A stretch of 64,000 nt of DNA from Solidesulfovibrio carbinoliphilus subsp. oakridgensis (GCF_000177215.2 NZ_CM001368.1:1-64000); one strand, 5' to 3'. Counted from the stretch's first letter, positions 1-7,928 are shown. Notes: generated by a model not told the origin, from the letters alone. Made by a program: numbers and translations.

Positions 1-43
1 ATAAATTAAGATTGAGGAAAATGAAGCTACGTTAAAATGGACC

Positions 44-73
44 TGTGGAAAACGCTTTCACATGTGTGCAAAA
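44..73 (-). promoter_or_regulatory. Two DnaA boxes upstream of dnaA (oriC-proximal region)
   Basis: Read on the minus strand, positions 44-52 give TTTTCCACA and 65-73 give TTTTGCACA. Both fit the DnaA-box consensus TTWTNCACA, in the same orientation and 21 bp apart. The first 40 bases of the window are AT-rich in an otherwise GC-rich sequence. Together with dnaA immediately downstream this suggests the edge of oriC, most of which would lie left of the window. The rest of 74-266 shows no further clear box. Confidence 0.55.
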
Positions 74-266
74 GGACGGCCCGTGTCCCAAAATCCACGC
101 CCGGCGGGGGCTGGCGGCCGTGCCCGAAACCCCCCGTCCTGCCTGGGTTCGCAGAAATATTCCTTTATTTCATGTGGTTGCATTGTAGAGAACCAAAGAC
201 CCCGGCCCCTGAAAGCGGCCGCTAATCAGCCTTTGCCCTCCGGCCACCTCTCCGTAATGTGCCGCT

Positions 267-1628
267 ATGGAAACGATCTGGCCCCGTATCAAAAAGCTTC
301 TTGAACAGACCCTGAGTCCAGGGCTCTATAATCTTTGGATAAAACCCCTTACCGCCCGGGCCCGCGACGGCGTTTTGGAACTGGCCGCGCCCAATGCCTT
401 CGTGGCCTCCTGGGTGCGGGAACGGCTGGCCGATTCCGTGGTCGAGGCCGCGGCTGTGGTCATGGGGTCCCGGCCCCAACTGGTGGTGACCGAAGCCGCC
501 CGGACCGCCGATGCCCCGGCCGCCGCGCCGGCCGCCACCGCCCCGCGTCCGGCCAGGGCGCCCAGGTCCCTGACCCTGCCCATGGCCCCCAAGGCTCCAG
601 ATCTCGGCAACGACCGTTTCCGTTTCAGTTACGACGAATTTGTGGTCGGTCCGTCCAACGAGCTGGCCTATGTGGCCAGCCAGGGCATTTGTGACATGTC
701 GTTGTCGGCGGACCAGCTGTTCATCAGTTCCGCGCCCGGCCTCGGCAAGACCCACCTCATCCAGGCCATGGGCAAGCGCCTCTCCCACACCGGCGGCGAA
801 GACGGCCGCAACCTGCGGGTGGCCTATCTTTCGGCCGAGGAGTTCGCCAACCGGCTGGTCATCGCCTTGAAGACCCGGCAGGTCGAGAAGTTCAAGGCCG
901 CCTTCCGCGAGAACGTGGACGTGCTGCTTCTGGAGGACATCCATTTCTTCCGCGACAAGCCGCGCATCCAGGACGAACTCTTAAATACGCTCATTGCCCT
1001 TAATTCCCGGGGCTGCCGGCTGGTCTTCACCAGTTCGTTTCTGCCCCGCGACCTGGCCGGCCTCGACGCCCAGCTCCTGTCGCGCATCAGTTCCGGGTTT
1101 TTGACGGTTATCGACAAGCCGGACCTGGCCACCAGAAAGCGCATCCTCGAGCGCAAGGCCGCCGTCCACCAGGTCCTGCTGCCGGACGAGGTGTCCACGC
1201 TTCTGGCCGACCGGCTCCACGCCGACGTGCGCCAGCTCGAGAGCTGCCTGCAGAACCTGGCCTTGAAGGCCCGGCTTCTCAACTGCCGCATCTCCGTGGA
1301 TTTGGCCTGGGACGTCCTGCGCCACTACGACCTGGAGGCCCGGTCGCTGACCCTGGAAGACATCGTGGAATACGTCTGCGACGTCTACCGGCTTTCGGCC
1401 GACCAGCTCGTGTCCAAATCCCGCAAGCGCCAGTACGTCCTGGCCCGCAACACGGCTTTTCTACTGGCCCGCCAGCACACGGACATGTCCCTGGTCGACA
1501 TCGGCAACCGGTTCAACCGCCGCCATTCCACCGTGGTCAAGGGCATCACGTCCCTGGAGCGCCACCTGTCCCTGCGCACGCCCCTTGGCCGGGAACTGGA
1601 ACGGACCATCGAGAGCGTCCGCGCCTAG
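267..1628 (+). CDS. dnaA: Chromosomal replication initiator DnaA (divergent motifs)
   Basis: DnaA-type AAA+ initiator of 453 residues, the usual length. Domain I covers about 1-75, an Ala/Pro-rich linker 76-110, AAA+ about 113-330 and the DNA-binding domain IV about 360-453. Several landmark motifs are unusual. The P-loop reads SAPGLGKTH (155-163) where GxxGLGKTH is typical. Walker B is LLLEDI (220-225) rather than LLIDDI. The Arg-finger box reads LLSRISSGF, and the domain IV signature reads NRRHSTVVKG, with Arg in place of the usual Asp before His. No clear Shine-Dalgarno precedes the ATG. Convergent with the Lon-type gene; dnaN, gyrB and gyrA are not downstream. It may be the main initiator or a diverged paralogue. 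Confidence 0.9.
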   Translation: METIWPRIKKLLEQTLSPGLYNLWIKPLTARARDGVLELAAPNAFVASWVRERLADSVVEAAAVVMGSRPQLVVTEAARTADAPAAAPAATAPRPARAPRSLTLPMAPKAPDLGNDRFRFSYDEFVVGPSNELAYVASQGICDMSLSADQLFISSAPGLGKTHLIQAMGKRLSHTGGEDGRNLRVAYLSAEEFANRLVIALKTRQVEKFKAAFRENVDVLLLEDIHFFRDKPRIQDELLNTLIALNSRGCRLVFTSSFLPRDLAGLDAQLLSRISSGFLTVIDKPDLATRKRILERKAAVHQVLLPDEVSTLLADRLHADVRQLESCLQNLALKARLLNCRISVDLAWDVLRHYDLEARSLTLEDIVEYVCDVYRLSADQLVSKSRKRQYVLARNTAFLLARQHTDMSLVDIGNRFNRRHSTVVKGITSLERHLSLRTPLGRELERTIESVRA

Positions 1629-1800
1629 GCGGCCCGCCGATCCCGCAGCCGTGACACACGTTTTCCCGAGAGCCCCCTTTCCGGGCAGTCCCGCCCGGCA
1701 GTGCCGGCGACCGCTCCACCCGCGTTCGCCGTCCCCTGCCGCCGCGAGCGGACGCAAACGACACGACGCCACCAGCTAGGGGGAGGCCGCCATCAGGCCG

Positions 1801-1840
1801 GGCGGGCGTCGGACATTGTCCGACGCCCGCCTTTTTTTTT
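1801..1840. terminator. Rho-independent terminator between dnaA and the Lon-type gene
   Basis: A perfect 15-bp inverted repeat (1801-1815 / 1817-1831) is followed by nine T residues at 1832-1840. It lies between two convergent genes; the T-tract is on the dnaA side. Confidence 0.9.
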
Positions 1841-1893
1841 CACCGCCGCTAGATCCTTCCCTGCTGCCATCCCACCCCGGCTCCCCATCGAGG

Positions 1894-1931
1894 GGGTCCG
1901 GGGGGAATCATTCTCCCCGGCCGCCGGAGGC
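1894..1931 (+). repeat. Palindromic intergenic repeat, copy 1 (overlaps Lon 3' end)
   Basis: First of eight related elements. Each consists of GGGTCC, then a G-rich/C-rich palindrome, then the tail CGGCCGCCGGAGGC. A small CCCC-loop-GGGG stem precedes it (about 1882-1896). The tail runs into the 3' end of the minus-strand Lon-type gene and encodes its final residues ASGGRGE and the stop codon. This copy ends GGAGGCCT where the others end GGAGGCAT. Confidence 0.8.
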
Positions 1932-3974
1932 CTCTTCCTTTTCCTTCTCTCCTCGCAACACCACCCGGGCGGCTTCGGCGGCGTCGGCGGCCAGGACCAC
2001 GTCGAGGCCTTCGAGGACATCGTCCGGCAGGGCCGCGACCACTTCGCCGTTGGCCCGGGGCAGGACAACCGTGGTGATGCCGGCCCGTTTGGCGGCCAGG
2101 CACTTTTCCCGGATGCCGGCCACGGGCAAAAGGCGGCCGGCCAGCGTCATCTCGCCGGTCGCGGCCGCGTCGCAGCGGGCCGGGCGGCCGGTCAAAAGCG
2201 AGAGCAGGGCGCAGAAGATGGTGACCCCGGCCGAGGGGCCGTCCTTGGTGACGGCCCCGGCCGGAAAGTGGATGTGCAGGTCGGTCTTTTCGAAAAAGCC
2301 GGGTTCCACACCCAACGCGGCGGCCTGGCTGCGGATGTGGCTGAGCGCCGCCTGGGCCGATTCTCGCAGCACCTCGCCCAAAGAGCCCGTCAGAAGCAGC
2401 TGGCCCGTGCCCGGCATCCGGGCGGTCTCGACAAAGACGATCTCGCCGCCGTGCTCGCCGACCACCAGGCCCGTGACCACGCCGACCCGGTCCCCGGCCT
2501 CGGCCGCCTCGCGGGTGAAGCGGCGGGGGCCAAGGAGCGTCGGGATGTCCGGGGCGTCGATGCGGGCCGGGGCTTGCCCCGCGTTCTCGAAGGTCAGTTT
2601 GGCCAGCCGGCGGCAGGCCGTGCCGATCTCCCGGGACAGGCCCCGCAGCCCGGATTCCCGGGTGTAGTCGTCGATGATGCGGGAAAGGGCCTGGTCGGTG
2701 AAGGAGACCGAGGCCTGGGACAGGCCGTTTTCGCGCAAATGGCGGGGCAGGAGGAAATCTTTGGCGATGCCGCATTTTTCCCGGTCCGTGTAGCCCGGGA
2801 AGGCCAGGTTCTCCAGACGGTCGAGGAGGGGGCCCGGCAGGCGCGAGACGTCGTTGGCCGTGGCGAGGAACATGATGCGCGACAGGTCGAAGGGGATTTC
2901 GAGAAAATTGTCGGAAAACCGGGCGTTCTGCTCGGGATCGAGGATTTCCAGCAGGGCCGAGGCGGCGTCGCCGCGAAAATCGCTGCCGATCTTGTCGATT
3001 TCGTCCAGCATGAAGACCGGGTTGGCCACGCCCACGCGCGTGAGTTCCTTTAAGATGCGACCCGGCATGGCCCCGACGTAGGTACGTCGGTGGCCGCGAA
3101 GCTCGGCCTCGTCGCGAAGGCCGGCCAGGGAGACGCGCACGAACTCCCGGCCGAGCGACTCGGCCACGGCCTGGCCGACGGAAGTCTTGCCCACGCCCGG
3201 CGGGCCGGAAAAGCACAGGACCGGCCCCCGGCCCGGGCTGGACGCGGTCCTGGCCTCCAGGACCGCGCGCACGGTCCGCTTGAGTTCGTCCAGATTGACG
3301 GGCTTGCCGAGGTAGTGGGCCGCCCCGGCCCGCAGGGCCTCCACGGCCGTGCCGACCGTGGCGAAGCCCGTGACCATGACCACCGCCGCGTCCGGGGCCA
3401 CCCGCCGCAGCCGCCGCAACAGCTCCATGCCGTCCAGGCGTTCCATCTTGAGATCTGTCACCACCACATCGGCCTCGAAGCCGCCGGTCAGGACGTCGAG
3501 CGCTTCGAGCCCGTCCCCGGCCACCCGCACCTCGTAGCCTTCCCGGCCAAGGACATGGGCCATGTTGGTCCGGGCGATCTCCTCGTCGTCGACCACGAGC
3601 AGCCGGGGCCGGGCCGCGCCGCGCAGGGCCCGGGCGGCCAAAAACTCCAGGATGCGCTCCTTGACCGGGGCCAGGCCGTGGTGGCGGGCGTCCAGCACGT
3701 CCCTGGCCCGGGTCAGGTCGAGGGTGTCCCGGGTGCAGGCGTTCCACGGCAGTTTCAGGATGCATTCCAGGTAATGGATGCCAACGGCATACTCGGCCAC
3801 GGACGGGTCGGTCTTCTCGAGCCTGGCCAGTTCGCGGCCGGCGGCGGCGGCGGCCTGGGCCGGCAGTCGGGCGGCGTCGAGGGAACGGCGCAGGGTGTCG
3901 AGGACGCCGGTGTCCTCGGTCGGTGCGTCCGGGTCGGCGGCCGTGGCCGGACGGGGTTTGCTGCGGAAAAACAT
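1908..3974 (-). CDS. Lon-type (S16) protease with embedded response-regulator receiver domain
   Basis: Protein of 688 residues. Residues about 60-118 match the Lon segment just before the ATPase (KLPWNACTRD, then HHGLAPVKERILEFLAARAL). A complete receiver domain follows at about 123-242, with the acidic pair D129/D130, phospho-acceptor D174 and K224. The AAA+ module resumes with the P-loop GPPGVGKTS (257-265) and Walker B FMLDEID (321-327). The C-terminal S16 domain has catalytic S581 (KDGPSAG) and K624 (GIREK). The large N-terminal LON substrate domain is absent. The receiver thus sits inside the normal Lon ATPase, between its first helices and the P-loop, suggesting phosphorylation-gated proteolysis. 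AAGGAG precedes the ATG. The C-terminal seven residues are encoded by an intergenic repeat. Substrates and the partner kinase are unknown. Confidence 0.9.
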   Translation of the reverse strand: MFFRSKPRPATAADPDAPTEDTGVLDTLRRSLDAARLPAQAAAAAGRELARLEKTDPSVAEYAVGIHYLECILKLPWNACTRDTLDLTRARDVLDARHHGLAPVKERILEFLAARALRGAARPRLLVVDDEEIARTNMAHVLGREGYEVRVAGDGLEALDVLTGGFEADVVVTDLKMERLDGMELLRRLRRVAPDAAVVMVTGFATVGTAVEALRAGAAHYLGKPVNLDELKRTVRAVLEARTASSPGRGPVLCFSGPPGVGKTSVGQAVAESLGREFVRVSLAGLRDEAELRGHRRTYVGAMPGRILKELTRVGVANPVFMLDEIDKIGSDFRGDAASALLEILDPEQNARFSDNFLEIPFDLSRIMFLATANDVSRLPGPLLDRLENLAFPGYTDREKCGIAKDFLLPRHLRENGLSQASVSFTDQALSRIIDDYTRESGLRGLSREIGTACRRLAKLTFENAGQAPARIDAPDIPTLLGPRRFTREAAEAGDRVGVVTGLVVGEHGGEIVFVETARMPGTGQLLLTGSLGEVLRESAQAALSHIRSQAAALGVEPGFFEKTDLHIHFPAGAVTKDGPSAGVTIFCALLSLLTGRPARCDAAATGEMTLAGRLLPVAGIREKCLAAKRAGITTVVLPRANGEVVAALPDDVLEGLDVVLAADAAEAARVVLRGEKEKEEASGGRGE

Positions 3975-4044
3975 GGGCTTCTCCTTGGTGCCGGGCTGGC
4001 CGCCACCCTAGCGCCAAAAGACCGGGCCGGGCAAATCCCCTGCT

Positions 4045-4060
4045 GACTGAGTGCTCAGTC
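4045..4060. promoter_or_regulatory. Palindromic operator GACTGAG-N2-CTCAGTC
   Basis: A perfect 7-2-7 inverted repeat in the 353-bp divergent region between the Lon-type gene and the Usp-like gene. It resembles TetR-family operators of the ACTGAGT type. No TetR gene is adjacent in the window. It lies about 70 bp upstream of the Lon-type start codon. Confidence 0.5.
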
Positions 4061-4092
4061 GGGTGTTGCAGGATGTTACGAAAAATCGCCTT

Positions 4093-4109
4093 CGTTGCAA
4101 TCTGCAACG
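4093..4109. promoter_or_regulatory. Inverted repeat CGTTGC-N5-GCAACG (site 1)
   Basis: Perfect 6-5-6 inverted repeat (7-3-7 if extended by one base each side). The same motif recurs at 4172-4188, 79 bp away. A weaker copy may start near 4064. The pair suggests binding by a dimeric regulator that is not identified here. Confidence 0.5.
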
Positions 4110-4171
4110 CCTGCTCCCCTTTGCCCGAAATCCGCCTGCCAAGGTGTCCCTGGGCGCACCGGACACGCTCC

Positions 4172-4188
4172 CGTTGCATATCGCAACG
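4172..4188. promoter_or_regulatory. Inverted repeat CGTTGC-N5-GCAACG (site 2)
   Basis: Second perfect copy of the motif at 4093-4109. It lies about 60 bp upstream of the AT-rich -10-like region of the rightward Usp/TauE transcription unit, a position suitable for an activator. Confidence 0.5.
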
Positions 4189-4246
4189 ATCCACCTGCCC
4201 CGGCCGGCGACCAGTTTTGCGAGAATAATAAATTAAAATAGTATGT

Positions 4247-4252
4247 TATAAT
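4247..4252 (+). promoter_or_regulatory. TATAAT -10-like element in AT-rich patch
   Basis: A perfect TATAAT sits in a conspicuous AT-rich stretch (4224-4258), about 75 bp before the ATG at 4328. No good -35 box lies at normal spacing, which fits a promoter that depends on an activator binding the upstream inverted repeats. Confidence 0.45.
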
Positions 4253-4327
4253 ATTTCCTCAAGCGGCACGCATCTTGTTCTTTAAGGCACATCCGGCCGC
4301 CAAGGCCCGAACAGACGAGGGAGCCGC

Positions 4328-5131
4328 ATGCACGACGCCAGACCGACCACGAGCCCGACCGAGGCCGCCGCCAACCGTCCCCACCAGGTGTTGGTGGTGA
4401 TCCGGGGAGGCGGAGCCAGGCAGGCCCTTTCCGACTACGCCCTGGGCGTGGCCGAGCGGCTGGGGCTTTCGGTGCTGGCCGCCTATGTCGATACGCTGCC
4501 CCGGTTCGGGGACAGGCAGGCCCGGCGGGAACGGTTCGCCGCCGGCGTGGCCCATGACGCGGCCGCGTTCCGGGAAAAGGCCGGAGAGCGGGACATTGGG
4601 TTCGAGCACGTCACGGTCTCGGGCAAGGCGTCCGAGGCCGTGGTGGCCCTCACGCACGGGGGCCGGCGGATCGATTTCGTGGTGCTCGACCCGGCGATAC
4701 GGCTTGAAGAGGTGGCCAGGCGGTCGCCGGTCCCCGTGTTCGGCCTCGATGTGGCCGACGGGGACAGGGCGGGGCGCCGGGGCCGTTTTCCCTCGCAACA
4801 CCAAACCCCTGGGAGGTTGTCCATGTCCGAGAAGATGCGCAAGCGAAACGCGGTCCGGTCGGTCGTCTTCGGCGCGGGCGCCGTGGCCCTCTACGCCGCG
4901 GTGTTCACGCATTCGGAACTTTTCACCAACCTGTCGGCCAAGGGCGGCATGTACGCCGTGGTGCCGGTGATCACGGTCTTCCTCTTTTCCTACGTGCACG
5001 GCAGCTTCACCAGCGCCTTCTGGTCGGCGCTCGGCATCGAGGCCTCCAAGGGCGCCACGGCCAAGAAACAGCCGACCGCCCACACCGAGAAGCGCAAGGA
5101 CGGCCGGGCCGCCGCCCGCATCAACGCCTGA
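4328..5131 (+). CDS. UspA-like domain joined to a small membrane protein
   Basis: Open frame of 267 codons. Residues about 18-150 have a Usp-like alpha/beta pattern (HQVLVVIRG near the start, IDFVVLDP later) but lack the ATP-binding GxxG...GS motif. A low-complexity linker follows. From residue 166 (Met at 4823) there is a separate-looking protein of about 102 residues with two hydrophobic segments and a Lys/Arg-rich tail. A good ribosome-binding site (GGGAGG, then ATG) precedes this internal Met. Two readings fit: a true fusion, or two genes whose intervening stop has been lost, with translation also starting at 4823. It lies just upstream of the TauE/SafE gene and is probably cotranscribed. 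GAGGGAG precedes the first ATG. Specific function unknown. Confidence 0.75.
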   Translation: MHDARPTTSPTEAAANRPHQVLVVIRGGGARQALSDYALGVAERLGLSVLAAYVDTLPRFGDRQARRERFAAGVAHDAAAFREKAGERDIGFEHVTVSGKASEAVVALTHGGRRIDFVVLDPAIRLEEVARRSPVPVFGLDVADGDRAGRRGRFPSQHQTPGRLSMSEKMRKRNAVRSVVFGAGAVALYAAVFTHSELFTNLSAKGGMYAVVPVITVFLFSYVHGSFTSAFWSALGIEASKGATAKKQPTAHTEKRKDGRAAARINA

Positions 5132-5241
5132 TTCGCGGAAGCGCGGCCAGGGAAGATCCTGTTTCGCACTGGAACGGGCGATCCGGAAGGCCGGATGCGT
5201 CCGACGGCACTTGGGCACATAAACAACGCGGAGGAGCGGAT

Positions 5242-6282
5242 ATGCACGGCGCGGGCGAAATGATCAGCTTCATCGATCTCAATCTCTATTCCATTGTTTT
5301 CCTGTTTCTGGTCGGCTTCATCGGCGGCCTGGTCAGCGGCTTCATCGGTTCGGGCGGTGCCTTTGTGCTCACCCCCGGCATGATGAGCCTTGGCGTGCCC
5401 GGCCCCGTGGCCGTGGCCAGCAACATGTGCCACAAGTTTCCCAAGGCCCTGGTCGGTTCCATCAAGCGCTACCGCTACGGCCAGGTGGACATCAAGCTCG
5501 GCGTCATCATGGGCCTTTTCGCGGAAATCGGCGTCCAGGCCGGCATCCACGTCCAGCAGATCATCCTGGAGAAATGGGGCGAGGCCGGCTCGAACCTCTA
5601 CGTCAGCCTGTCGTTCGTGTTCGTGCTCCTGACCGTCGGCAGCTTCGTCATGCGCGACGCCCTGCGCCTGGCCAAAAACGACGGCCAGGGCAAGCCCAAC
5701 AAGCTGGCCCAGCGGCTGCAGGCCATCGAACTGTGGCCCATGATGACCTTCAAGCGGGCCGGCGTGCGCATCTCGGTCTGGTTTCTCATCCCCGTCGCCC
5801 TGGCCACGGGCATGCTGGCCGCGACCATCGCGGTCGGCGGCTTCATCGGCGTGCCGGGCCTCATGTACATCATCGGCGTGACCAGCATCGTGGCCTCGGC
5901 CACCGAACTCGTCATCGCCTTTGTCATGGGCCTTGGCGGCACCCTCATCTGGGCCTACTACGGCATGGTCGACATCCGGCTGACGCTCATCATCCTCGGC
6001 GGCTCGCTTTTCGGCGTCCAGCTCGGCGCCATCGGCACCACCTATGTCAAGGAATACATGATCAAGATGGTCATGGCCATCATCATGCTGATCGTGGCCT
6101 TCAGCCGTTTCCTGGCCATGCCCAAGTACTTGAACAAGCTCGCCCTGACCGATTTCTCGGACACGGTGGTTAGCATGCTCAACCAGACGAGCTTCGGCGT
6201 GATGGTCGTGGCCCTGCTCGTTGGCGCCGGCATCATCCTGGCGGCCATGTTCAAGGCCCGCCGGCTCGAAAGCCGGGCCTAG
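5242..6282 (+). CDS. TauE/SafE-family membrane exporter (sulfite/organosulfonate type)
   Basis: Integral membrane protein of 346 residues with the two-repeat TauE/SafE layout. The N-terminal helix carries the GGLVSGFIGSGGA motif (about 29-41) and the second half repeats it around VGGFIGVPG. About eight hydrophobic segments are visible. The family exports sulfite, sulfoacetate or related anions; the substrate here is not determined. GGAGGAG lies 8-12 bp before the ATG. It follows the Usp/membrane gene by 110 bp and precedes a tandem UspA gene, an arrangement suggesting a stress-linked anion transport module. Confidence 0.88.
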   Translation: MHGAGEMISFIDLNLYSIVFLFLVGFIGGLVSGFIGSGGAFVLTPGMMSLGVPGPVAVASNMCHKFPKALVGSIKRYRYGQVDIKLGVIMGLFAEIGVQAGIHVQQIILEKWGEAGSNLYVSLSFVFVLLTVGSFVMRDALRLAKNDGQGKPNKLAQRLQAIELWPMMTFKRAGVRISVWFLIPVALATGMLAATIAVGGFIGVPGLMYIIGVTSIVASATELVIAFVMGLGGTLIWAYYGMVDIRLTLIILGGSLFGVQLGAIGTTYVKEYMIKMVMAIIMLIVAFSRFLAMPKYLNKLALTDFSDTVVSMLNQTSFGVMVVALLVGAGIILAAMFKARRLESRA

Positions 6283-6306
6283 CTGCCCAGAAGGAAGACG
6301 GCGGCA

Positions 6307-6351
6307 TTTTTTAATAAAAAATAATCATCTTCGATGGTTCTTTATTAAAAA
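6307..6351. repeat. AT-rich inverted repeat after the TauE gene
   Basis: TTTTTAATAAA (ending 6318) pairs perfectly with TTTATTAAAAA (6341-6351) across a 22-nt spacer. It begins 25 bp after the TauE stop. It could act as a weak terminator or a protein-binding site; it is strikingly AT-rich for this genome. Confidence 0.45.
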
Positions 6352-6460
6352 GCACGTCCTGTTCCCTGGGCGCGGCACGGGCGGCGCATCCCGACACGGG
6401 GCGCCGCGTGGCACGAAAGAGACGCAGCGAAGGCAACCGCTCCTTTCCAAATCCGCCGCG

Positions 6461-6494
6461 CCGTCCCGGGGAGCGGCCACGCTCCCCGGGACGG
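6461..6494 (+). promoter_or_regulatory. Strong leader hairpin just upstream of the tandem Usp gene
   Basis: A perfect 14-bp stem (6461-6474 / 6481-6494) with a 6-nt loop ends six bases before the ribosome-binding site GGAGGGA of the Usp gene. There is no T-tract, so a translational or processing role is more likely than termination. Confidence 0.5.
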
Positions 6495-6509
6495 CCATCC
6501 GGAGGGACC

Positions 6510-7427
6510 ATGTACCTGCACCGTCCCAAGACCCTCGTCGTCGGCCTCGACGGTTCTCCGGCCTCCCGGGGGGCCTTTGCCCAGGCCATGATCCTGGCCG
6601 CCTCCCTGCGGGGACGCCTGGTGGCCGTGGCGGTCGTGCCCGGGCTCGGGGGCCTGGAGCGCATCGGCCGGGAGCGCGAGCGCCGGGAGCTGTTGCGGCC
6701 CTACGAAGAGGCCCTGGCCGAGGCCGGGGAGGCCGCGGCCGCCGCCTCGCTGCCGCTGAAAAAAGTGATCGAGACCGGCGAGGCCTTCGAGCGGCTGGTG
6801 GACGTGGCCGAAGCCGAGGAGGCGAGCCTGGTGGTCATCGGCGACGCGCGCCGGGCCTACATGGAGCGGGTGCTCCTCGGGCGCAACGTGGCCAAGGTCA
6901 TCGGCTACAGCCCGTGCGACGTGCTGGTGGTGCCGGAGGGCACGGCCCTCGATTTTTCCCGGGTGGTCACGGCCGTGGACGGCTCCCGGCAGAGCTTGGC
7001 CGCCGCCGGCCGGGCCCTGGGCCTGGCCGCCGCCTACGGCGGGACGCTCGCCGTGGTGTCGGTCCTGGACGTGCCCGTGGACCGCCATCTCATCTACGGC
7101 ATTTTCGAGGACATCAAGCGCCGGGCCTTGGTCGCCACCGGAGCCGTGGCCAAGGCGGCCAAGGCCCGGGGCGTGGCCGCCGACGTCCTCTTGCTCGAAG
7201 GCTCGCCCTACCGGGGCATCGCCTCCTTTGCCCGGGACGCCTGCGCCGGTTGCCTGGTGCTCGGGTCCTACGGCAAAAGCGGCCTGCGCCGGCTGCTCCT
7301 TGGCAGCGTGGCCGAGCGGGTCCTGGCCCTGGCCCCGTGCCCGGTGCTGGTGGTCAAGGCCGCCCCCGGCGACCCGGACGCCATTGCCGGCGACGCGGAC
7401 GAGGCGCTTGGAGCCGAGGCCGAATAA
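6510..7427 (+). CDS. Tandem-domain universal stress protein
   Basis: Cytoplasmic protein of 305 residues with two UspA domains, about 1-145 and 150-290. Each starts with a VxxxDGS strand (VVGLDGSPASRG near residue 12; VTAVDGSRQSLA in the second). The second ends with the ATP-binding pattern GSYGKSGLRRLLLGSVAERVL. The first has GDARRAYMERVLLGRNVAKVI, a weaker version. Start chosen at 6510 because GGAGGGA precedes this ATG and the N-terminus then matches the family; a longer in-frame extension reads through the leader hairpin. Family members bind nucleotides and respond to starvation or redox stress. Confidence 0.88.
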   Translation: MYLHRPKTLVVGLDGSPASRGAFAQAMILAASLRGRLVAVAVVPGLGGLERIGRERERRELLRPYEEALAEAGEAAAAASLPLKKVIETGEAFERLVDVAEAEEASLVVIGDARRAYMERVLLGRNVAKVIGYSPCDVLVVPEGTALDFSRVVTAVDGSRQSLAAAGRALGLAAAYGGTLAVVSVLDVPVDRHLIYGIFEDIKRRALVATGAVAKAAKARGVAADVLLLEGSPYRGIASFARDACAGCLVLGSYGKSGLRRLLLGSVAERVLALAPCPVLVVKAAPGDPDAIAGDADEALGAEAE

Positions 7428-7450
7428 CCTCTTTTCCCTTGGAGGACGGT

Positions 7451-7756
7451 ATGGATATGCGACTGGCTTTTACCGGGTTCTTGTTTGCCTTTTGCGCCGT
7501 GGTGCTGGCCGATCGCGTCTATGGCTTCTCCGAACGCTTCCTGGCGGCCCGGGGCCGGACCCGGCCGGGGGCGGCCGCGTCCAGGCCCGACTGGACCGAC
7601 GGCCCGGCCTGCGACTGGTACGTGCACTTTTACCGCAGCGACCTGACCGGCGAGACCGTCCGTCCGGTCCGGTCTGCTCCCGCGGCACCGTCGCCCACGT
7701 TCCGGGCGCCGTCGGCCGCTTCCCGCCGGGACACCCGGCCAAGGGTGCGGGCCTAG
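7451..7756 (+). CDS. Small single-pass membrane protein
   Basis: Protein of 101 residues, 23 bp after the Usp gene, with GGAGG ahead of its ATG. One N-terminal hydrophobic helix (about 4-21) acts as signal or anchor, followed by an Arg/Pro/Ala-rich tail. No recognised domain. The spacing suggests it belongs to the Usp/TauE transcription unit. Confidence 0.6.
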   Translation: MDMRLAFTGFLFAFCAVVLADRVYGFSERFLAARGRTRPGAAASRPDWTDGPACDWYVHFYRSDLTGETVRPVRSAPAAPSPTFRAPSAASRRDTRPRVRA

Positions 7757-7880
7757 GCCATACGGGAGTCAGAATGGTCGGGGGGGAGCTTCCGGCGGCC
7801 AATGGGCTGCCACCCTTTGAAATCCCATCATGATCCGGGAGACCGCAAACGCCCCCGCATCCGCCACACCCCGCCGGGGA

Positions 7881-7922
7881 GGGTCCGGGAGGGGATCACC
7901 CCCTCCCGGCCGCCGGAGGCAT
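7881..7922 (+). repeat. Palindromic intergenic repeat, copy 2
   Basis: 42-bp copy with the GGGAGGGG/CCCCTCCC palindrome core and the tail CGGCCGCCGGAGGCAT. A CCCC-GCC-GGGG mini-stem precedes it. The tail faces the 3' end of the malic enzyme gene, with a terminator between them. Confidence 0.8.
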
Positions 7923-7928
7923 TCGCCT

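Noticed and set aside
1849-4194. 781-codon frame overlapping the Lon-type gene on the same strand
   Set aside because: Arg/Gly/Pro-rich frame-shifted shadow; the Lon-receiver frame has all catalytic motifs.
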